From Parablautia sp. Marseille-Q6255 (GTDB lineage: Bacteria; Bacillota; Clostridia; Lachnospirales; Lachnospiraceae), in NCBI RefSeq assembly GCF_951230155.1, contig NZ_CATNVD010000015.1, positions 62,001-126,000 of the forward strand: a stretch of 64,000 bases of DNA. The letters are read 5' to 3'. Under the pieces are notes generated by a model. That model saw only the letters and a program-made list of their open reading frames with translations, did no database searches and was not told the DNA's origin. Made by a program: the position numbers and the translations under genes. Below, in pieces: positions 36,947 through 46,680 of the stretch (the first letter of the stretch is position 1; every line of letters starts with the position of its first letter).

Positions 36947-37946
36947 CATGAATCAGACAGTTAATGTGAAAAGAAAGGGAAATGGCTGTGCCCTGTTCCG
37001 ACGATTCCGCCGTAATACCAGTGCCCAGCTTTTCACAGAGCCGTTTGCACAGGTACAGACCAATGCCCGTGGACTGCTGAACCATACGACCATTCTGACC
37101 GGTAAATCCCTTTTCAAAAATACGAGGCAGGTCGGATGCGGTAATCCCAATTCCATTATCCTCTACGACAAGGACAATCTGATCCTGTCGTTTACGGGTA
37201 GAAATGCGGAGAGTCGGCTTTTCAGTACGATACTTGACCGCATTGGCAATCAGTTGGTTCAGAATAAAGCGTACCCACTTTTCATCGGAATAAACCGCAT
37301 CCTGCATTTCCTCCACTTCCAGACGCATACCACTTTGAAGCAGCAGATATTTATTATCTGCAATCGCCTGATGCACGACTTGGGACAGCACTATTTCCCG
37401 AACAGAATAATCTTTCTCCGTATGCTCACTACGGGCATAATAAAGGGCCTGTTCGGTAAAGCGGTCGGTCTTTTCCAGTTCCAGCAGAAGTTCTTTTGCC
37501 CAGTCTGTCCGATGGTTTTCGCATAAAAGTTTCATGGCAGTAATGGGCGTTTTAATTTCATGAATCCATTGTTCAATATATTCTTTGTATTCCAGACGTT
37601 CCCGCTCGACCTCTCCAATCTGCTCCAGCATGGATTTTTCAGCCATTTTCAAAAGCTGATAGTAAACCTGATCCTCAGCCTGTTCTGGCAGCTCCATCAC
37701 TTCGGGAATGAGGTATCGTTCTGAAAGCTGTTTCGCCATATCCAGAAGTTTTTTCATCTGCCGCTTCCGTTTCCAGTAAGTAAGGACAATTCCAGCCAGC
37801 AAAATCAAGGCCCAGACAATCAGAATCAATACTACTGCGGAAACAGAATTGCCACACACCAGCAGGAATACAGTAAGCGCAGCCATACAAACAAGATTCG
37901 TCAGCAGAAATGGCAGCCTGTTTTTCCAATATCGTCTGCTGCTCAT
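36933..37946 (-). CDS. BceS-like intramembrane-sensing histidine kinase
   Basis: 337 residues: two N-terminal membrane helices (about residues 12-62) with almost no extracellular loop, the phospho-His in HEIKTPITAM, N box NQLIANAVKYR and G boxes DNGIGI and GIGLYLCKRL. Kinases of this shape do not sense alone but listen to their ABC permease. It overlaps the regulator gene by 4 bases (ATGA). Confidence 0.92.
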   Translation of the reverse strand: MSSRRYWKNRLPFLLTNLVCMAALTVFLLVCGNSVSAVVLILIVWALILLAGIVLTYWKRKRQMKKLLDMAKQLSERYLIPEVMELPEQAEDQVYYQLLKMAEKSMLEQIGEVERERLEYKEYIEQWIHEIKTPITAMKLLCENHRTDWAKELLLELEKTDRFTEQALYYARSEHTEKDYSVREIVLSQVVHQAIADNKYLLLQSGMRLEVEEMQDAVYSDEKWVRFILNQLIANAVKYRTEKPTLRISTRKRQDQIVLVVEDNGIGITASDLPRIFEKGFTGQNGRMVQQSTGIGLYLCKRLCEKLGTGITAESSEQGTAISLSFHINCLIHEVQS

Positions 37947-38611
37947 ATCGTGTACCCCTGTCGGTGCTTTGTTTTAATAAAATCTGTCAGGCCGATGCCT
38001 GCCAGCTTCTCCCGGATACGATTGATATTAACGCTTAATGCATTGTCATCCACATATAATTGATTGTCCCACAAATACTCAATCATATCTGCACGAGAAC
38101 AGATTTTTCCTCCGTTCTTGAACAGGTAATAGAGAATTTTTAATTCGTTCTTGGTCAGATCTACGCTCTGTCCATGATAGTCTAACCTGCTGGATTCCAG
38201 GTGCAGCACAGCACCTCCATAGACAATCTGCTCCCTCTGCTGCGTGGGATAGGCTTTTTTCAAAAGAGATGCTATCTTCGCAAGCAGGATCGCTGTGTTA
38301 TAGGGCTTCGTGATAAAAGCATCTCCTCCCAGCATGATGCTATTTAGTTCGTCCATATCTGTGCTGCAGCTTGTCACAAAAATGATTGGAACTTCGGAGA
38401 ATGTGCGAATCTCGGTGCAAAGAGAAAAGCCATTGGTCCCAGGTAGCTTGATGTCCAGTATAATCAAGTGTGGCTGCTTGGCTTTGATCCGGTCAATCAC
38501 ATCAGAAAAACCCTCTGGAGCCACCGTTTCATAGCCGTTGCTTTGCAGCAGCGTTTTCAATTCATTCCGTATCAACGGGACATCTTCTATTATCAATATT
38601 TTTTCTTTCAT
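37943..38611 (-). CDS. BceR-like OmpR-family response regulator
   Basis: 222 residues: receiver with phospho-Asp in LIILDIKLPGTNG and Lys in FITKPY, and a winged-helix domain (LTKNELKILYYLF, then DDNALSVNINRIREKLAGIG). It is first in the regulator-kinase pair and presumably activates the ABC genes downstream. Upstream are two small genes on the same strand. Confidence 0.93.
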   Translation of the reverse strand: MKEKILIIEDVPLIRNELKTLLQSNGYETVAPEGFSDVIDRIKAKQPHLIILDIKLPGTNGFSLCTEIRTFSEVPIIFVTSCSTDMDELNSIMLGGDAFITKPYNTAILLAKIASLLKKAYPTQQREQIVYGGAVLHLESSRLDYHGQSVDLTKNELKILYYLFKNGGKICSRADMIEYLWDNQLYVDDNALSVNINRIREKLAGIGLTDFIKTKHRQGYTI

Positions 38612-38676
38612 ATCAGCCTCCGTGAAAAAAATACGATATGCAGTTGTTCATTCTCCCATTGGCATAAGTATGTATG

Positions 38677-38850
38677 TTAAAGCAAACTACCCTTTAACCC
38701 TTTTTTGAAAACCAGTACAGCTCTTTCGGCTCCCCAAAAAGACATCGTAACAAGTCGATAGCTTTCCTTTTCCATTTCTTCTATTTTTGCGTTGATTTTC
38801 TCTGTTACATTTTCCACGGTAATTCCTTCTACTAATTCTGTCCGATACAT
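38677..38850 (-). CDS. Small protein of unknown function, 57 residues
   Basis: Begins at 38850, where GGAGG is about 10 bases upstream; an earlier start at 38877 has no ribosome site. The chain YRTELVEGITVENVTEKINAKIEEMEKESYR followed by a beta-like VLVFKKG tail resembles short DUF-type sensor or adaptor proteins. It lies 27 bases after the SnoaL-like gene, probably co-transcribed. Confidence 0.45.
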   Translation of the reverse strand: MYRTELVEGITVENVTEKINAKIEEMEKESYRLVTMSFWGAERAVLVFKKGLKGSLL

Positions 38851-38877
38851 CGTATTTTTACCTCCATAAGCACTCAC

Positions 38878-39297
38878 TCAAAACCAATTTACTTTTTCTG
38901 CTCTGAGTTGAGGGGTATCGCCTTCCTGGTATGGATTATAGGTATTGCGATTACACCCAAATTCTTTTAACTTCTTTATTTTATTATCCTCTGTCCATTC
39001 AACCAGTGAGATTCCATCAAATTCCTCTATACTCCCATTGTTCATTTCATTTTTGAAATACCACTCTACAACCGTTTGATCTCCCTTATGGTAGAATTGC
39101 TTGATTTCCCAAACAACCACCTTGCCACGGGTATTCCATTCCTGAAACCAATGCTTTACTGTTTTACTGTTGTTATACTGGGGACCCCAGCTTTCTGTAT
39201 AAATTACATCTTCTGTAAATATATCGTCAATTCCCATATCCTGCTGGTTAAGCCACATATCAAACCATAGCCGAATTGTTTTTTCTCGTTCATCCAT
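38878..39297 (-). CDS. SnoaL/NTF2-like protein
   Basis: 139 residues from the ATG at 39297, which has AGAGGTG upstream; the longer frame from 39372 lacks a ribosome site. The pattern IRLWFDMWLNQQD, then DIFTEDVIYTESWGPQYN, then VVEWYFKNEMNNGSIEEFDGISLVEWTEDNKI is typical of small cone-shaped NTF2/SnoaL folds, which bind small hydrophobic molecules or act as isomerases. Substrate unknown. About 170 bases without a supported gene lie upstream (39373-39532). Confidence 0.7.
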   Translation of the reverse strand: MDEREKTIRLWFDMWLNQQDMGIDDIFTEDVIYTESWGPQYNNSKTVKHWFQEWNTRGKVVVWEIKQFYHKGDQTVVEWYFKNEMNNGSIEEFDGISLVEWTEDNKIKKLKEFGCNRNTYNPYQEGDTPQLRAEKVNWF

Positions 39298-39532
39298 TAT
39301 ATAAACACCTCTACATTTTTGTATAACCTTCTCATTTGTTTTGCACAACCTGAATTTGATATAGAAAAACAAGAATCAGAGAAACTAAGTTTTCCATTGA
39401 AAATACGTCTGTATCATGTCAGCAATGATATATGCAAATCTCAAAAAATCCTCAACATTTATGAAATCACGGCCATTCCCATACATTATACAATATTCAA
39501 AACGAGCATTAAAGATAAAAAGACTTAAAAAT

Positions 39533-39557
39533 GGCGGCCTTACTTTACAAAGCCGCC
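39533..39557 (-). terminator. Terminator of the second ABC module
   Basis: GGCGGC (39557-39552 on the minus strand) pairs with GCCGCC (39538-39533), then ATTTTTAAG. The left arm includes the stop of the receiver gene. Confidence 0.6.
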
Positions 39558-39925
39558 CTCAGCGCTCCAGCACTGGTATCTTCCGCATGGACAAAGAGTA
39601 GCCTGTGAAAAGTCGGAGCCGGTTCGTCGGATAAGCGCCTGTAGGCATATTCCACCAACTTATCCTGTAATAACTGCCCTTTCATTTTATCCATGCACAG
39701 CGTTGCGCCCCGGCGCATGGCCTCCTGTACGTAGGCCTCCTTATCATGGCAGGATGCCAGAATAAAAGGCACCTCCTTATCTGCAGTCCGCACCTCGTCC
39801 AGAAAGTCTATGCCAGAGCCGTCCGGCATATCGAGGTCACAATAGACTACCAACGGCATTTCTTCTTGGAAAGCAACCCGCGCTTCTTGTAAAGTGGACG
39901 CCGTTTTGACCATATATCCCCCCAT
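39545..39925 (-). CDS. Truncated stand-alone receiver domain
   Basis: 126 residues resembling a CheY-type receiver without its first strand and helix: it begins near the second strand (TASTLQEARVAF) and has the phospho-Asp region VVYCDLDMPDGSG and AMRRGATLCMDK, where the usual conserved Lys lies. The acidic pocket of strand 1 is missing, so normal phosphorylation is doubtful. An ATG at 39913 has a closer G-rich ribosome site. It is the last gene after the two permeases; either a decayed regulator or a reduced protein-protein adaptor. Confidence 0.5.
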   Translation of the reverse strand: MGGYMVKTASTLQEARVAFQEEMPLVVYCDLDMPDGSGIDFLDEVRTADKEVPFILASCHDKEAYVQEAMRRGATLCMDKMKGQLLQDKLVEYAYRRLSDEPAPTFHRLLFVHAEDTSAGALRAAL

Positions 39926-39993
39926 TTTGATTTATTAAAACAATAACGGAAAAAGCGGAACATTACACTGCCGCCCCCGCCATTCCCAACAGG

Positions 39994-42378
39994 TCATTCC
40001 ATCGACCGCATTTCTTCCACAAGTGATTGATTTTTCTGCCTGTGCATCGTCCAAAAAGACAGGATGACCTCCAAGCCAAACAGCATCAGGACGAATAAGC
40101 CCATTTGCAGGAAGGGGAAGGAATATGGCATAATCGTTCCATGGAACGTCATTTCACTGAATTTCCGGGCAGCGATCACTGCAATCGGGAGGCCGACCGC
40201 CAGCGTTGCCAGCGCAGCAGAAAACGCATAGCAGATTCCCTCATAGACAGTCATTTGACAGAGCTGTTTTCTGGTCAGCCCGATGGCACGAAAGACACTG
40301 TTTTCCCTCTTTCTGGACATCTGATTGGATAGGGTTGTATTGATAAGGTTAACCACGCCAAAGAGGAATACCAGCCAGGACAGCGCCTGAAATCCTCCAA
40401 AAACAACCCTGTTTTCCATTTCCTCATAATCCTTATGTATCTCAATGGTATCCAATTTAAGATCCGGATTGGAAGAAATGATCGCACTCAGGCTGTTTTC
40501 AATCTGCTCCGCCTTTTGGGGATCGCCGACAATGCTCCAGGAATAATCAAAACAATTAATCTTTGGCATTGCTTCCTGAAACAGCTCTTTTGTTGCGATC
40601 ATACAGGTGTTGTCCAATGCCAGAGGACCATGCCCATTTTTAAGTTTATTGTTTGTGATCAGACCGGAAACAGTGACAGGAATCGTCTGATCCCCTATGG
40701 TAAGGTCTATAACTGAACCCACATCTACACCAATCATATCTTCTGCATATTCCATATCCAGTGCAATACTATGGGCGTCCTGCGGCAATGTCCCCGACAC
40801 AAGCGCCGCTTCCATTTTATCTCTGTTTCGGTCACTCAATAAATCGCACATTCCACCGGAGGAACTTTCCTCATTTTCAAACCGCACATGAACCGCCTGA
40901 CGATTTCCTATCACATCTGTCACGCCGTCTACGGCCAGCACTTCCTGCCGAAGTGCTTCATTCAACGGATTTCCTTCCGACATCACCTCATATTCTGATT
41001 TTTCGGAGTGGATATAGATTTTATAATCTCCATCCGGGAAAAACTGTCTGGCGATCCGCTCCGGCGAACGAACCAGAAGAACCGATGCCGTCACCAGAAG
41101 GATCACGCCGCCAAGGCTCAGGGAAGCCACGATGCTGATCGTTTTTTTGCGGTCACGTCTGAAATTTGCAATTCCCATAGAGAGCGGGTTTAAGCGCATA
41201 TTTTTCTTATGCGTGTGGATCTTTCCGCTCTGAATGCCAGTAAAGCGGACTGCTTCAATCGGAGAAATACTCGCAGCAATCTTTACCGGTCTGCGGATCG
41301 CAATGGATACCATAAACCAGCCAAGCAGTGCCGTCAAAACAATCGCAGCTGCATAAAATGGCAGATGAAATCCACGGGAAAACAGAGCAAACCCGGCTGC
41401 ACATCCTGGCAAAATACCGATTCCTATGCCGGTCCAGCCAAGCAAACGGCCTTCCTTTTTTACAATACGGCGGATCTGCTTTGGCGTTGTGCCGATGGTC
41501 CGAAGCTGTCCATAGCTTTGGATTTTATCATTGATAGAGATTCGGAAGATACTTTGTATCACAACATATCCTCCGATGATGACCAAAGCTGCAATTCCGC
41601 CAACCAAAGCCAGCATACTGACATTCACAGGCTGCTTATAGAATTTCATATAGCTGAGGTTCATGACCGGCATTTCCAGCTGATATTCTTTGGCAATCTC
41701 CCGGCTGCGGGCAGTCAGCTCGGTTTCATCCATCTGCTGCTCATTCTTAAAATGCACATAGGCACGATAATCGGAAGGGTCATAGCCGCTCCATCCTTTC
41801 AAAGCTTCTTTGGAAAGAAGGATAGAAGAGCCATTTACCTCTTTTTCCTTATAGCCTTCCAGAATACCAGTCACCGTATATTCTCCATGGAAGCTCTCGC
41901 TGCTTAGCATAACCTTTTCGCCAATCCTGGCATCTGCACCGTATTCGGAAAGGAAATAGCGGCTGACCGCTACCTCATCCTCCTTTTGGGGCAGGCGGCC
42001 TTCCAAAAGCTTCATCTGGTCACGGGCAATATACATCGTTTCCTCATCACAATAAATATAGGAGGCATTGTATCCCTGCTGGGCAGGTTCCACAGCCAGC
42101 ATATAATACTCTCCTACCCTTGAAAAGTCATCCAGTCCCTTCAGGGTAGACACATCTTCCTCAGTAATCCCGGTATAGACCGCCTCATAGGTATCCTCCA
42201 CATGATTTTTCTCTATCTGCCGGGTAGATAAAGCCATCACAATCGAAAAACAGATCAGACAGGATGCCAGTGCAACGGCGATCACCACCATCAGGTTCCG
42301 GCGTTTCTCGCTTTTCAAACTTTTCTTTGCCAGTTTCCTGACAATATTTCCTGTATCATTCTCAAATGGTACTGTCAT
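39994..42378 (-). CDS. FtsX/MacB-like ABC permease, second of a pair
   Basis: 794 residues from the ATG at 42378, which AAAGGAG precedes by 9 bases. N-terminal FENDTGNIVRKLAKKSLKSEKRRNL is followed by a membrane helix, a large extracellular domain, a central group of helices, a second extracellular domain and three final helices, i.e. the duplicated FtsX layout. Its paralogue immediately upstream has exactly the same length and the same FENDTG start, so the transporter is probably a heterodimer. The substrate may be antimicrobial peptides or lipids. Confidence 0.88.
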   Translation of the reverse strand: MTVPFENDTGNIVRKLAKKSLKSEKRRNLMVVIAVALASCLICFSIVMALSTRQIEKNHVEDTYEAVYTGITEEDVSTLKGLDDFSRVGEYYMLAVEPAQQGYNASYIYCDEETMYIARDQMKLLEGRLPQKEDEVAVSRYFLSEYGADARIGEKVMLSSESFHGEYTVTGILEGYKEKEVNGSSILLSKEALKGWSGYDPSDYRAYVHFKNEQQMDETELTARSREIAKEYQLEMPVMNLSYMKFYKQPVNVSMLALVGGIAALVIIGGYVVIQSIFRISINDKIQSYGQLRTIGTTPKQIRRIVKKEGRLLGWTGIGIGILPGCAAGFALFSRGFHLPFYAAAIVLTALLGWFMVSIAIRRPVKIAASISPIEAVRFTGIQSGKIHTHKKNMRLNPLSMGIANFRRDRKKTISIVASLSLGGVILLVTASVLLVRSPERIARQFFPDGDYKIYIHSEKSEYEVMSEGNPLNEALRQEVLAVDGVTDVIGNRQAVHVRFENEESSSGGMCDLLSDRNRDKMEAALVSGTLPQDAHSIALDMEYAEDMIGVDVGSVIDLTIGDQTIPVTVSGLITNNKLKNGHGPLALDNTCMIATKELFQEAMPKINCFDYSWSIVGDPQKAEQIENSLSAIISSNPDLKLDTIEIHKDYEEMENRVVFGGFQALSWLVFLFGVVNLINTTLSNQMSRKRENSVFRAIGLTRKQLCQMTVYEGICYAFSAALATLAVGLPIAVIAARKFSEMTFHGTIMPYSFPFLQMGLFVLMLFGLEVILSFWTMHRQKNQSLVEEMRSME

Positions 42379-42455
42379 TTTGCTCATCTCCTTTAAGTCC
42401 TATATTTCTGCTGTCAGTAAAGCGGCGGCTTCACCCTGGAAGCTGCCGCCTCTGG

Positions 42456-44840
42456 TTAATCCATGGTCTTGATCCGATCCACAAGGGAAAGCCGTTTGGA
42501 GTAGCGGACAGCAACCACAGAGAAGATTCCGGTCACAACCAAAAGTGCCAGAACAAAAACAAGCGTTTCCATCAAGGGGAATTGATAGGACAGTTCCCCG
42601 AAAATATTAAAACTGCTGAGCACATAGTCAAAAATCCAGCCCAGGATTCCGCCGATACCAACCGACAAAAGCACCGTAACCCCTGCATACCACAGGCATT
42701 CTGCGATCAGCATACGCGAAACCTGCTTTCCAGTCATGCCCACAGACTGCAAAATCCCAATCTCCTGCTGCCTTGCCAGTAGATTCGTCATCAGGGTGTT
42801 GACCAGATTTACCATAGAGAATACAAACAGAAATGCCAGCAGCAGATAAATACCGCGGGTCATTGTCTTTAGCTGCGATTCCAGGGAAGCCGCATGGTCT
42901 GCTCTGGAAAAGACCGTCAGCACCGGATTTTCCAGCAGACTGAAAATAGACGCTCTGAGCGCATCCGAGTCCTCTGATGTATGGACATTCCAGACAGCCT
43001 CTCTGTTCTCAATGTCCGGGTAAAGCTGATCAGCCAATTCTTCTGTAAGGGTAAACAGCCCCCATGCGCCGGTGCCTGATGTCACTGACGGTTTCGCAAT
43101 GCCCATGACCGTTACTTCTATAGCCCTGCCGTCCATGGATTCAAAGGTCAGCACATCCCCGATCGCAGGCGTATAGCCATAAAACATACTTAAAAAGTGA
43201 TCTTCCGCGTCCGTCACGACCACACCGTTGTTTGCAGCAAGCTCCTCATAGTCCGCACTGCCCTGTTCCAGATTTTCCTTTGGCAGCCATTGCTCCATCT
43301 GCTCTTTGTCAAACACCGGGAATTTTAATGCATCGCTTTCCTGGGGGAATTTTACCGTTGCGGATATCATTTCATGGCTGGTGATGGATTCCACTCCATC
43401 CAGGGCAAGCAGCTTTTGACGAAGCTCTTCTGTCAGCGGATTCTCCCGTGCAATATCAGGCACTCCTTCCGCGCCTCCCGAATCCATCCAGCTGACCTCA
43501 TAATTACAGTGATCCCCCATGGCTTCCATCGCCATCTTTTCGGGACTGATGGAGTTCAGCACCGTGGCAGCCGTTACCAGAAATACACCTGTCAGTCCTA
43601 AAGAAGTCAGGGTGATGACTGTCTTTTTCCTGCTTCGCCGGAAGTTCATCTGTGCCATGGAGAATGGCGTAATGCGGTGATTTTTCTGATCCTTCCGGTC
43701 TGTTGCCGTTTCATAACCACTGGAACGCACCGCTTCGATCGGGGATACCCTCGCCGCCATACGGACTGGCGCATGAATGGACAGAAATACTGTCAGGGCG
43801 CAGGCTGCTGCGGTCGCAGCCAGATAAGGCAGATTCCCAATCCAGCTCCAATGCGCCGGGTAAATAGCAAACCCGACAGCGCCCCCAACCAAAAGCCCAA
43901 GGGGGATTCCCAAAAGAGATAACAATAATCCCTCCCGCCGCACAATCCGGCGGATCTGCTTCGGCGTAGTGCCGATCACCTTCAGACGTCCATATTCCCG
44001 CATTTTCCCCTTCACGGAAATAAAAAAGATACTGTAAATGACCACGGCACAGGCAACCAGCAAAAGGATTGCCACCGGAATATAATATTTCATCACGCCG
44101 GTCTTAAAGCCCTGCATATCGAAATAGTTGGAACTGTAAAAAATCTGATCCTCTGCGACGCCGTTGGCAGAAAGGAAGGCTGCAATATCCGCCTTGAGCT
44201 GTTCCAGTTCCATATCGTCTGCACCGGTATAACGAAGACGGAATTCAAACAGCGGCTCTCCCTGCGCCATTTCCTCCACAAATGCTTCGGATACATAAAG
44301 CTGGAACATACGGGAGTCGTTCTCTGTATCCATAATGCCGCTCACGGTATAGGTCTGCTTTCCGTTTCCAAGGTCCACTTCTATGGTCTGTCCGATTTCT
44401 GCCGGAATTCCAAAATAATCAAGAAATGCCCGTTCTACCAGAATCTCATTGACATCCTGCGGAAGCGCCCCGGTAAATGACGGTTTCTTCCCCAGGTCCA
44501 TCCAGTTGGCATCCGCATACTCTACGGTCAGAACACTGTCACCATAGCGGGCGGAACCATAATTCTGCGAAAGTCCCCAGCGTTCCACCTCCGGGCAAGC
44601 CTTTAATTTTTCAATCATGCTGCGGTCGCAATTCACCACAACTGCCTGATACTGTCCCCGGATGTCCTTCTCCAGTTTTCTGTCACTTCCCGCTCCTGCA
44701 CAAAAAATCGCTGCCATCAAAGCGGCTGCCAGGGCAATCGTTACGATCACAAACAGGTTGCGCCGCTTATCTGTCTGAATGCTCCGTGACGCTATTTTTT
44801 TAATGACCGGCCCTGTATCATTTTCAAAAGGCAATGTCAT
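42456..44840 (-). CDS. FtsX/MacB-like ABC permease, first of a pair
   Basis: 794 residues starting at 44840 (GGGGGTG upstream; an earlier frame start at 44915 reads through the ATPase end). Start TLPFENDTGPVIKKIASRSIQTDKRRNLFVI, with the same domain order as the partner downstream. It follows the ATPase by 13 bases and precedes the partner by 77. The pair, ATPase, kinase and regulator make a complete signalling-export module. Confidence 0.88.
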   Translation of the reverse strand: MTLPFENDTGPVIKKIASRSIQTDKRRNLFVIVTIALAAALMAAIFCAGAGSDRKLEKDIRGQYQAVVVNCDRSMIEKLKACPEVERWGLSQNYGSARYGDSVLTVEYADANWMDLGKKPSFTGALPQDVNEILVERAFLDYFGIPAEIGQTIEVDLGNGKQTYTVSGIMDTENDSRMFQLYVSEAFVEEMAQGEPLFEFRLRYTGADDMELEQLKADIAAFLSANGVAEDQIFYSSNYFDMQGFKTGVMKYYIPVAILLLVACAVVIYSIFFISVKGKMREYGRLKVIGTTPKQIRRIVRREGLLLSLLGIPLGLLVGGAVGFAIYPAHWSWIGNLPYLAATAAACALTVFLSIHAPVRMAARVSPIEAVRSSGYETATDRKDQKNHRITPFSMAQMNFRRSRKKTVITLTSLGLTGVFLVTAATVLNSISPEKMAMEAMGDHCNYEVSWMDSGGAEGVPDIARENPLTEELRQKLLALDGVESITSHEMISATVKFPQESDALKFPVFDKEQMEQWLPKENLEQGSADYEELAANNGVVVTDAEDHFLSMFYGYTPAIGDVLTFESMDGRAIEVTVMGIAKPSVTSGTGAWGLFTLTEELADQLYPDIENREAVWNVHTSEDSDALRASIFSLLENPVLTVFSRADHAASLESQLKTMTRGIYLLLAFLFVFSMVNLVNTLMTNLLARQQEIGILQSVGMTGKQVSRMLIAECLWYAGVTVLLSVGIGGILGWIFDYVLSSFNIFGELSYQFPLMETLVFVLALLVVTGIFSVVAVRYSKRLSLVDRIKTMD

Positions 44841-44853
44841 GTCCGCACCCCCT

Positions 44854-45519
44854 TTATTCCACGATCCTGCCATCTTCGATCCGCACGATGCGGTCTGCAA
44901 GCTGGGCAATGGCATCGTTATGCGTGATCATCACCAGTGTCTGGTTAAATTCGCGGCTCGTTCTCTGCAAAAGCCCCAGCACATCGGCGCTGGTCCTGCT
45001 GTCCAGGTTTCCGGTGGGTTCGTCCGCCAGAACGATCGCGGGCTTTGACACCAGGGCGCGGGCGATCGCCACACGCTGCTGCTGACCGCCGGAGAGGTTG
45101 TTTGGCATATTTTTCAGCTTATCCTCCAGCCCCAGCATGGACACCACATCCGCCATAAATTTCTGATCCACCGTATCCCCGTCCAGCTCCACGGGCAGGA
45201 CGATGTTCTCATACACATTCAGGATCGGCACCAGATTGTAGTTCTGGAAAATAAAACCGATATTGCGGCGGCGGAAAATGGTAAGCTGCTCGTCGTTCAT
45301 CTTCGCCAGCTCCTTATCCCTCACCATCACGCTACCAGAGGTGGGGGTATCCAGACCGCCCATCATGTGAAGCAGGGTGGACTTACCGGAGCCGGAAGTG
45401 CCGACTACCGCCACAAATTCGCCCTCCTCCACGGAAAAATTCACGCCGTCCAGTGCGCGGGTGATGTTCGGCTCTGTGCCGTAGTATTTTTTAAGATCAG
45501 TTGTCTGCAAAATTTTCAT
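44854..45519 (-). CDS. ABC transporter ATPase, MacB-like
   Basis: 221 residues from the ATG at 45519 (GGCAGG upstream); the 25 extra codons before it cover the promoter. Walker A GTSGSGKST, signature LSGGQQQR, Walker B VLADEPTGNLD, switch ITHNDA. It energises the two permeases that follow. Confidence 0.92.
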   Translation of the reverse strand: MKILQTTDLKKYYGTEPNITRALDGVNFSVEEGEFVAVVGTSGSGKSTLLHMMGGLDTPTSGSVMVRDKELAKMNDEQLTIFRRRNIGFIFQNYNLVPILNVYENIVLPVELDGDTVDQKFMADVVSMLGLEDKLKNMPNNLSGGQQQRVAIARALVSKPAIVLADEPTGNLDSRTSADVLGLLQRTSREFNQTLVMITHNDAIAQLADRIVRIEDGRIVE

Positions 45520-45565
45520 AACAGTTACCTGCCTTTCTTGATTTGTTGAGTATAGGATAAATGAA

Positions 45566-45584
45566 AAATGTTGCAGAATTGTCC
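45566..45584 (-). promoter_or_regulatory. Promoter/operator of the ABC genes, copy 2 of a 19-base repeat
   Basis: AAATGTTGCAGAATTGTCC (plus-strand text) is identical to 47411-47429. Read on the minus strand, ACAATT could be a -35 followed by 17 bases and TATCCT. It sits 47 bases upstream of the ATPase start. Confidence 0.65.
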
Positions 45585-45610
45585 TAAAATCCATTCCCCT
45601 CTGAAAATTT

Positions 45611-45643
45611 TAAAAAAAGGCAGCCTGCCGAAACAGACTGCCT
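45611..45643 (-). terminator. Terminator between the kinase and the ABC genes
   Basis: AGGCAG pairs with CTGCCT around a 14-base loop, then seven T on the minus strand. It separates the regulator-kinase transcript from the ABC transcript, each of which has its own copy of the 19-base repeat promoter. Confidence 0.7.
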
Positions 45644-45648
45644 AAAAA

Positions 45649-46680
45649 TTATTTTATGGGCAGGAACACGGAAAAAGTGGATCCCTCCCCGACTTTGGAC
45701 TCTACGCTAATATAGCCTCCCTGCATGGTGATGATCTCACGGGCAAGATACAACCCGATTCCAATCCCCTCTATATCATGTACCGCTTCATCCCGGTAAA
45801 AGCGCTTAAAGATTGCGCCTTGAGAATGTTCCGGGATTCCTCTGCCCGTGTCCGTCACATCAATTTTTACATACATTTCCCACTCCTGCACACTTACCTG
45901 GATGCTGCCGCCTGCGCAAGTGTACTTTACTGCATTATCCAGAATATTAAACAATGCTTCAGACGTCCAGCGTTTATCATGAGATACGATCAGTTCGGAC
46001 GGACAATCCACTGAAAAACTGATCTCCTTTTGCTCCATTAGAGCCAGAACTCCATTGATCGCATGCACCAATGTGTCCTCAACAGGAGCTGCCTGTTTTT
46101 CCAGAGTGATCACCCCTGTTTCCAGACGGGAAGTTTTCACCATCCCCTGAATGAGAAAATCCAGTTTATCCAGCTGCGCGCCTGTGGCCTGTAAAAACTC
46201 TTTCTGCTTTTCTTCTGTCAAAGGCCGTGTCAGCATCGTATCATTCAGCATCTTCAGATTAGCAATCGGTGTTTTCGTCTGATGGGAAATATCCGATATC
46301 AGAGACTGCAGATCTTCTTTTTCCAGCTCAACTTTATGTCTGGTTTTCTGCATGACATGATAGAGCCGTTCCAGACGGTGGCTGATCCGTGATAACAGTG
46401 TTTCCGCTTCATAGTCTATCTGAGGCCTCTCTGTACGATCCATCATATCGTCCAGCGTCCGACACAACCCGTCGGTAAACAGTGACAATTTCTTTTGAAA
46501 ATAGTGCAGAAAAACAATCCCCCAGATATAAAACGCTCCTGTCAAAAGGCATCCGCAGGTCACAATACGCACATCTTTTGTCAGCAAATAAAAAATCAGC
46601 ACCAATATAGCTGCAGTAAACATAGTCCCTGCCGCAATTTTTCTCAAAAATGCCCGAACAGATAAATTTTGCAGTTTCAT
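45649..46680 (-). CDS. Sensor histidine kinase of the second ABC module
   Basis: 343 residues: two N-terminal membrane helices (about residues 13-56), phospho-His in DISHQTKTPIANLKML, N box FNILDNAVKYTCAG, G boxes DTGRGI and GIGLYLAREI. The 4-base overlap (ATGA) with the regulator gene couples the two. The short extracellular part again suggests sensing through the transporter. Confidence 0.92.
   Translation of the reverse strand: MKLQNLSVRAFLRKIAAGTMFTAAILVLIFYLLTKDVRIVTCGCLLTGAFYIWGIVFLHYFQKKLSLFTDGLCRTLDDMMDRTERPQIDYEAETLLSRISHRLERLYHVMQKTRHKVELEKEDLQSLISDISHQTKTPIANLKMLNDTMLTRPLTEEKQKEFLQATGAQLDKLDFLIQGMVKTSRLETGVITLEKQAAPVEDTLVHAINGVLALMEQKEISFSVDCPSELIVSHDKRWTSEALFNILDNAVKYTCAGGSIQVSVQEWEMYVKIDVTDTGRGIPEHSQGAIFKRFYRDEAVHDIEGIGIGLYLAREIITMQGGYISVESKVGEGSTFSVFLPIK

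Noticed and set aside
39319..39528. Plus-strand 69-codon frame in the gap upstream of the SnoaL-like gene
   Set aside because: No ribosome site and no recognisable family; possibly a remnant but not supportable.
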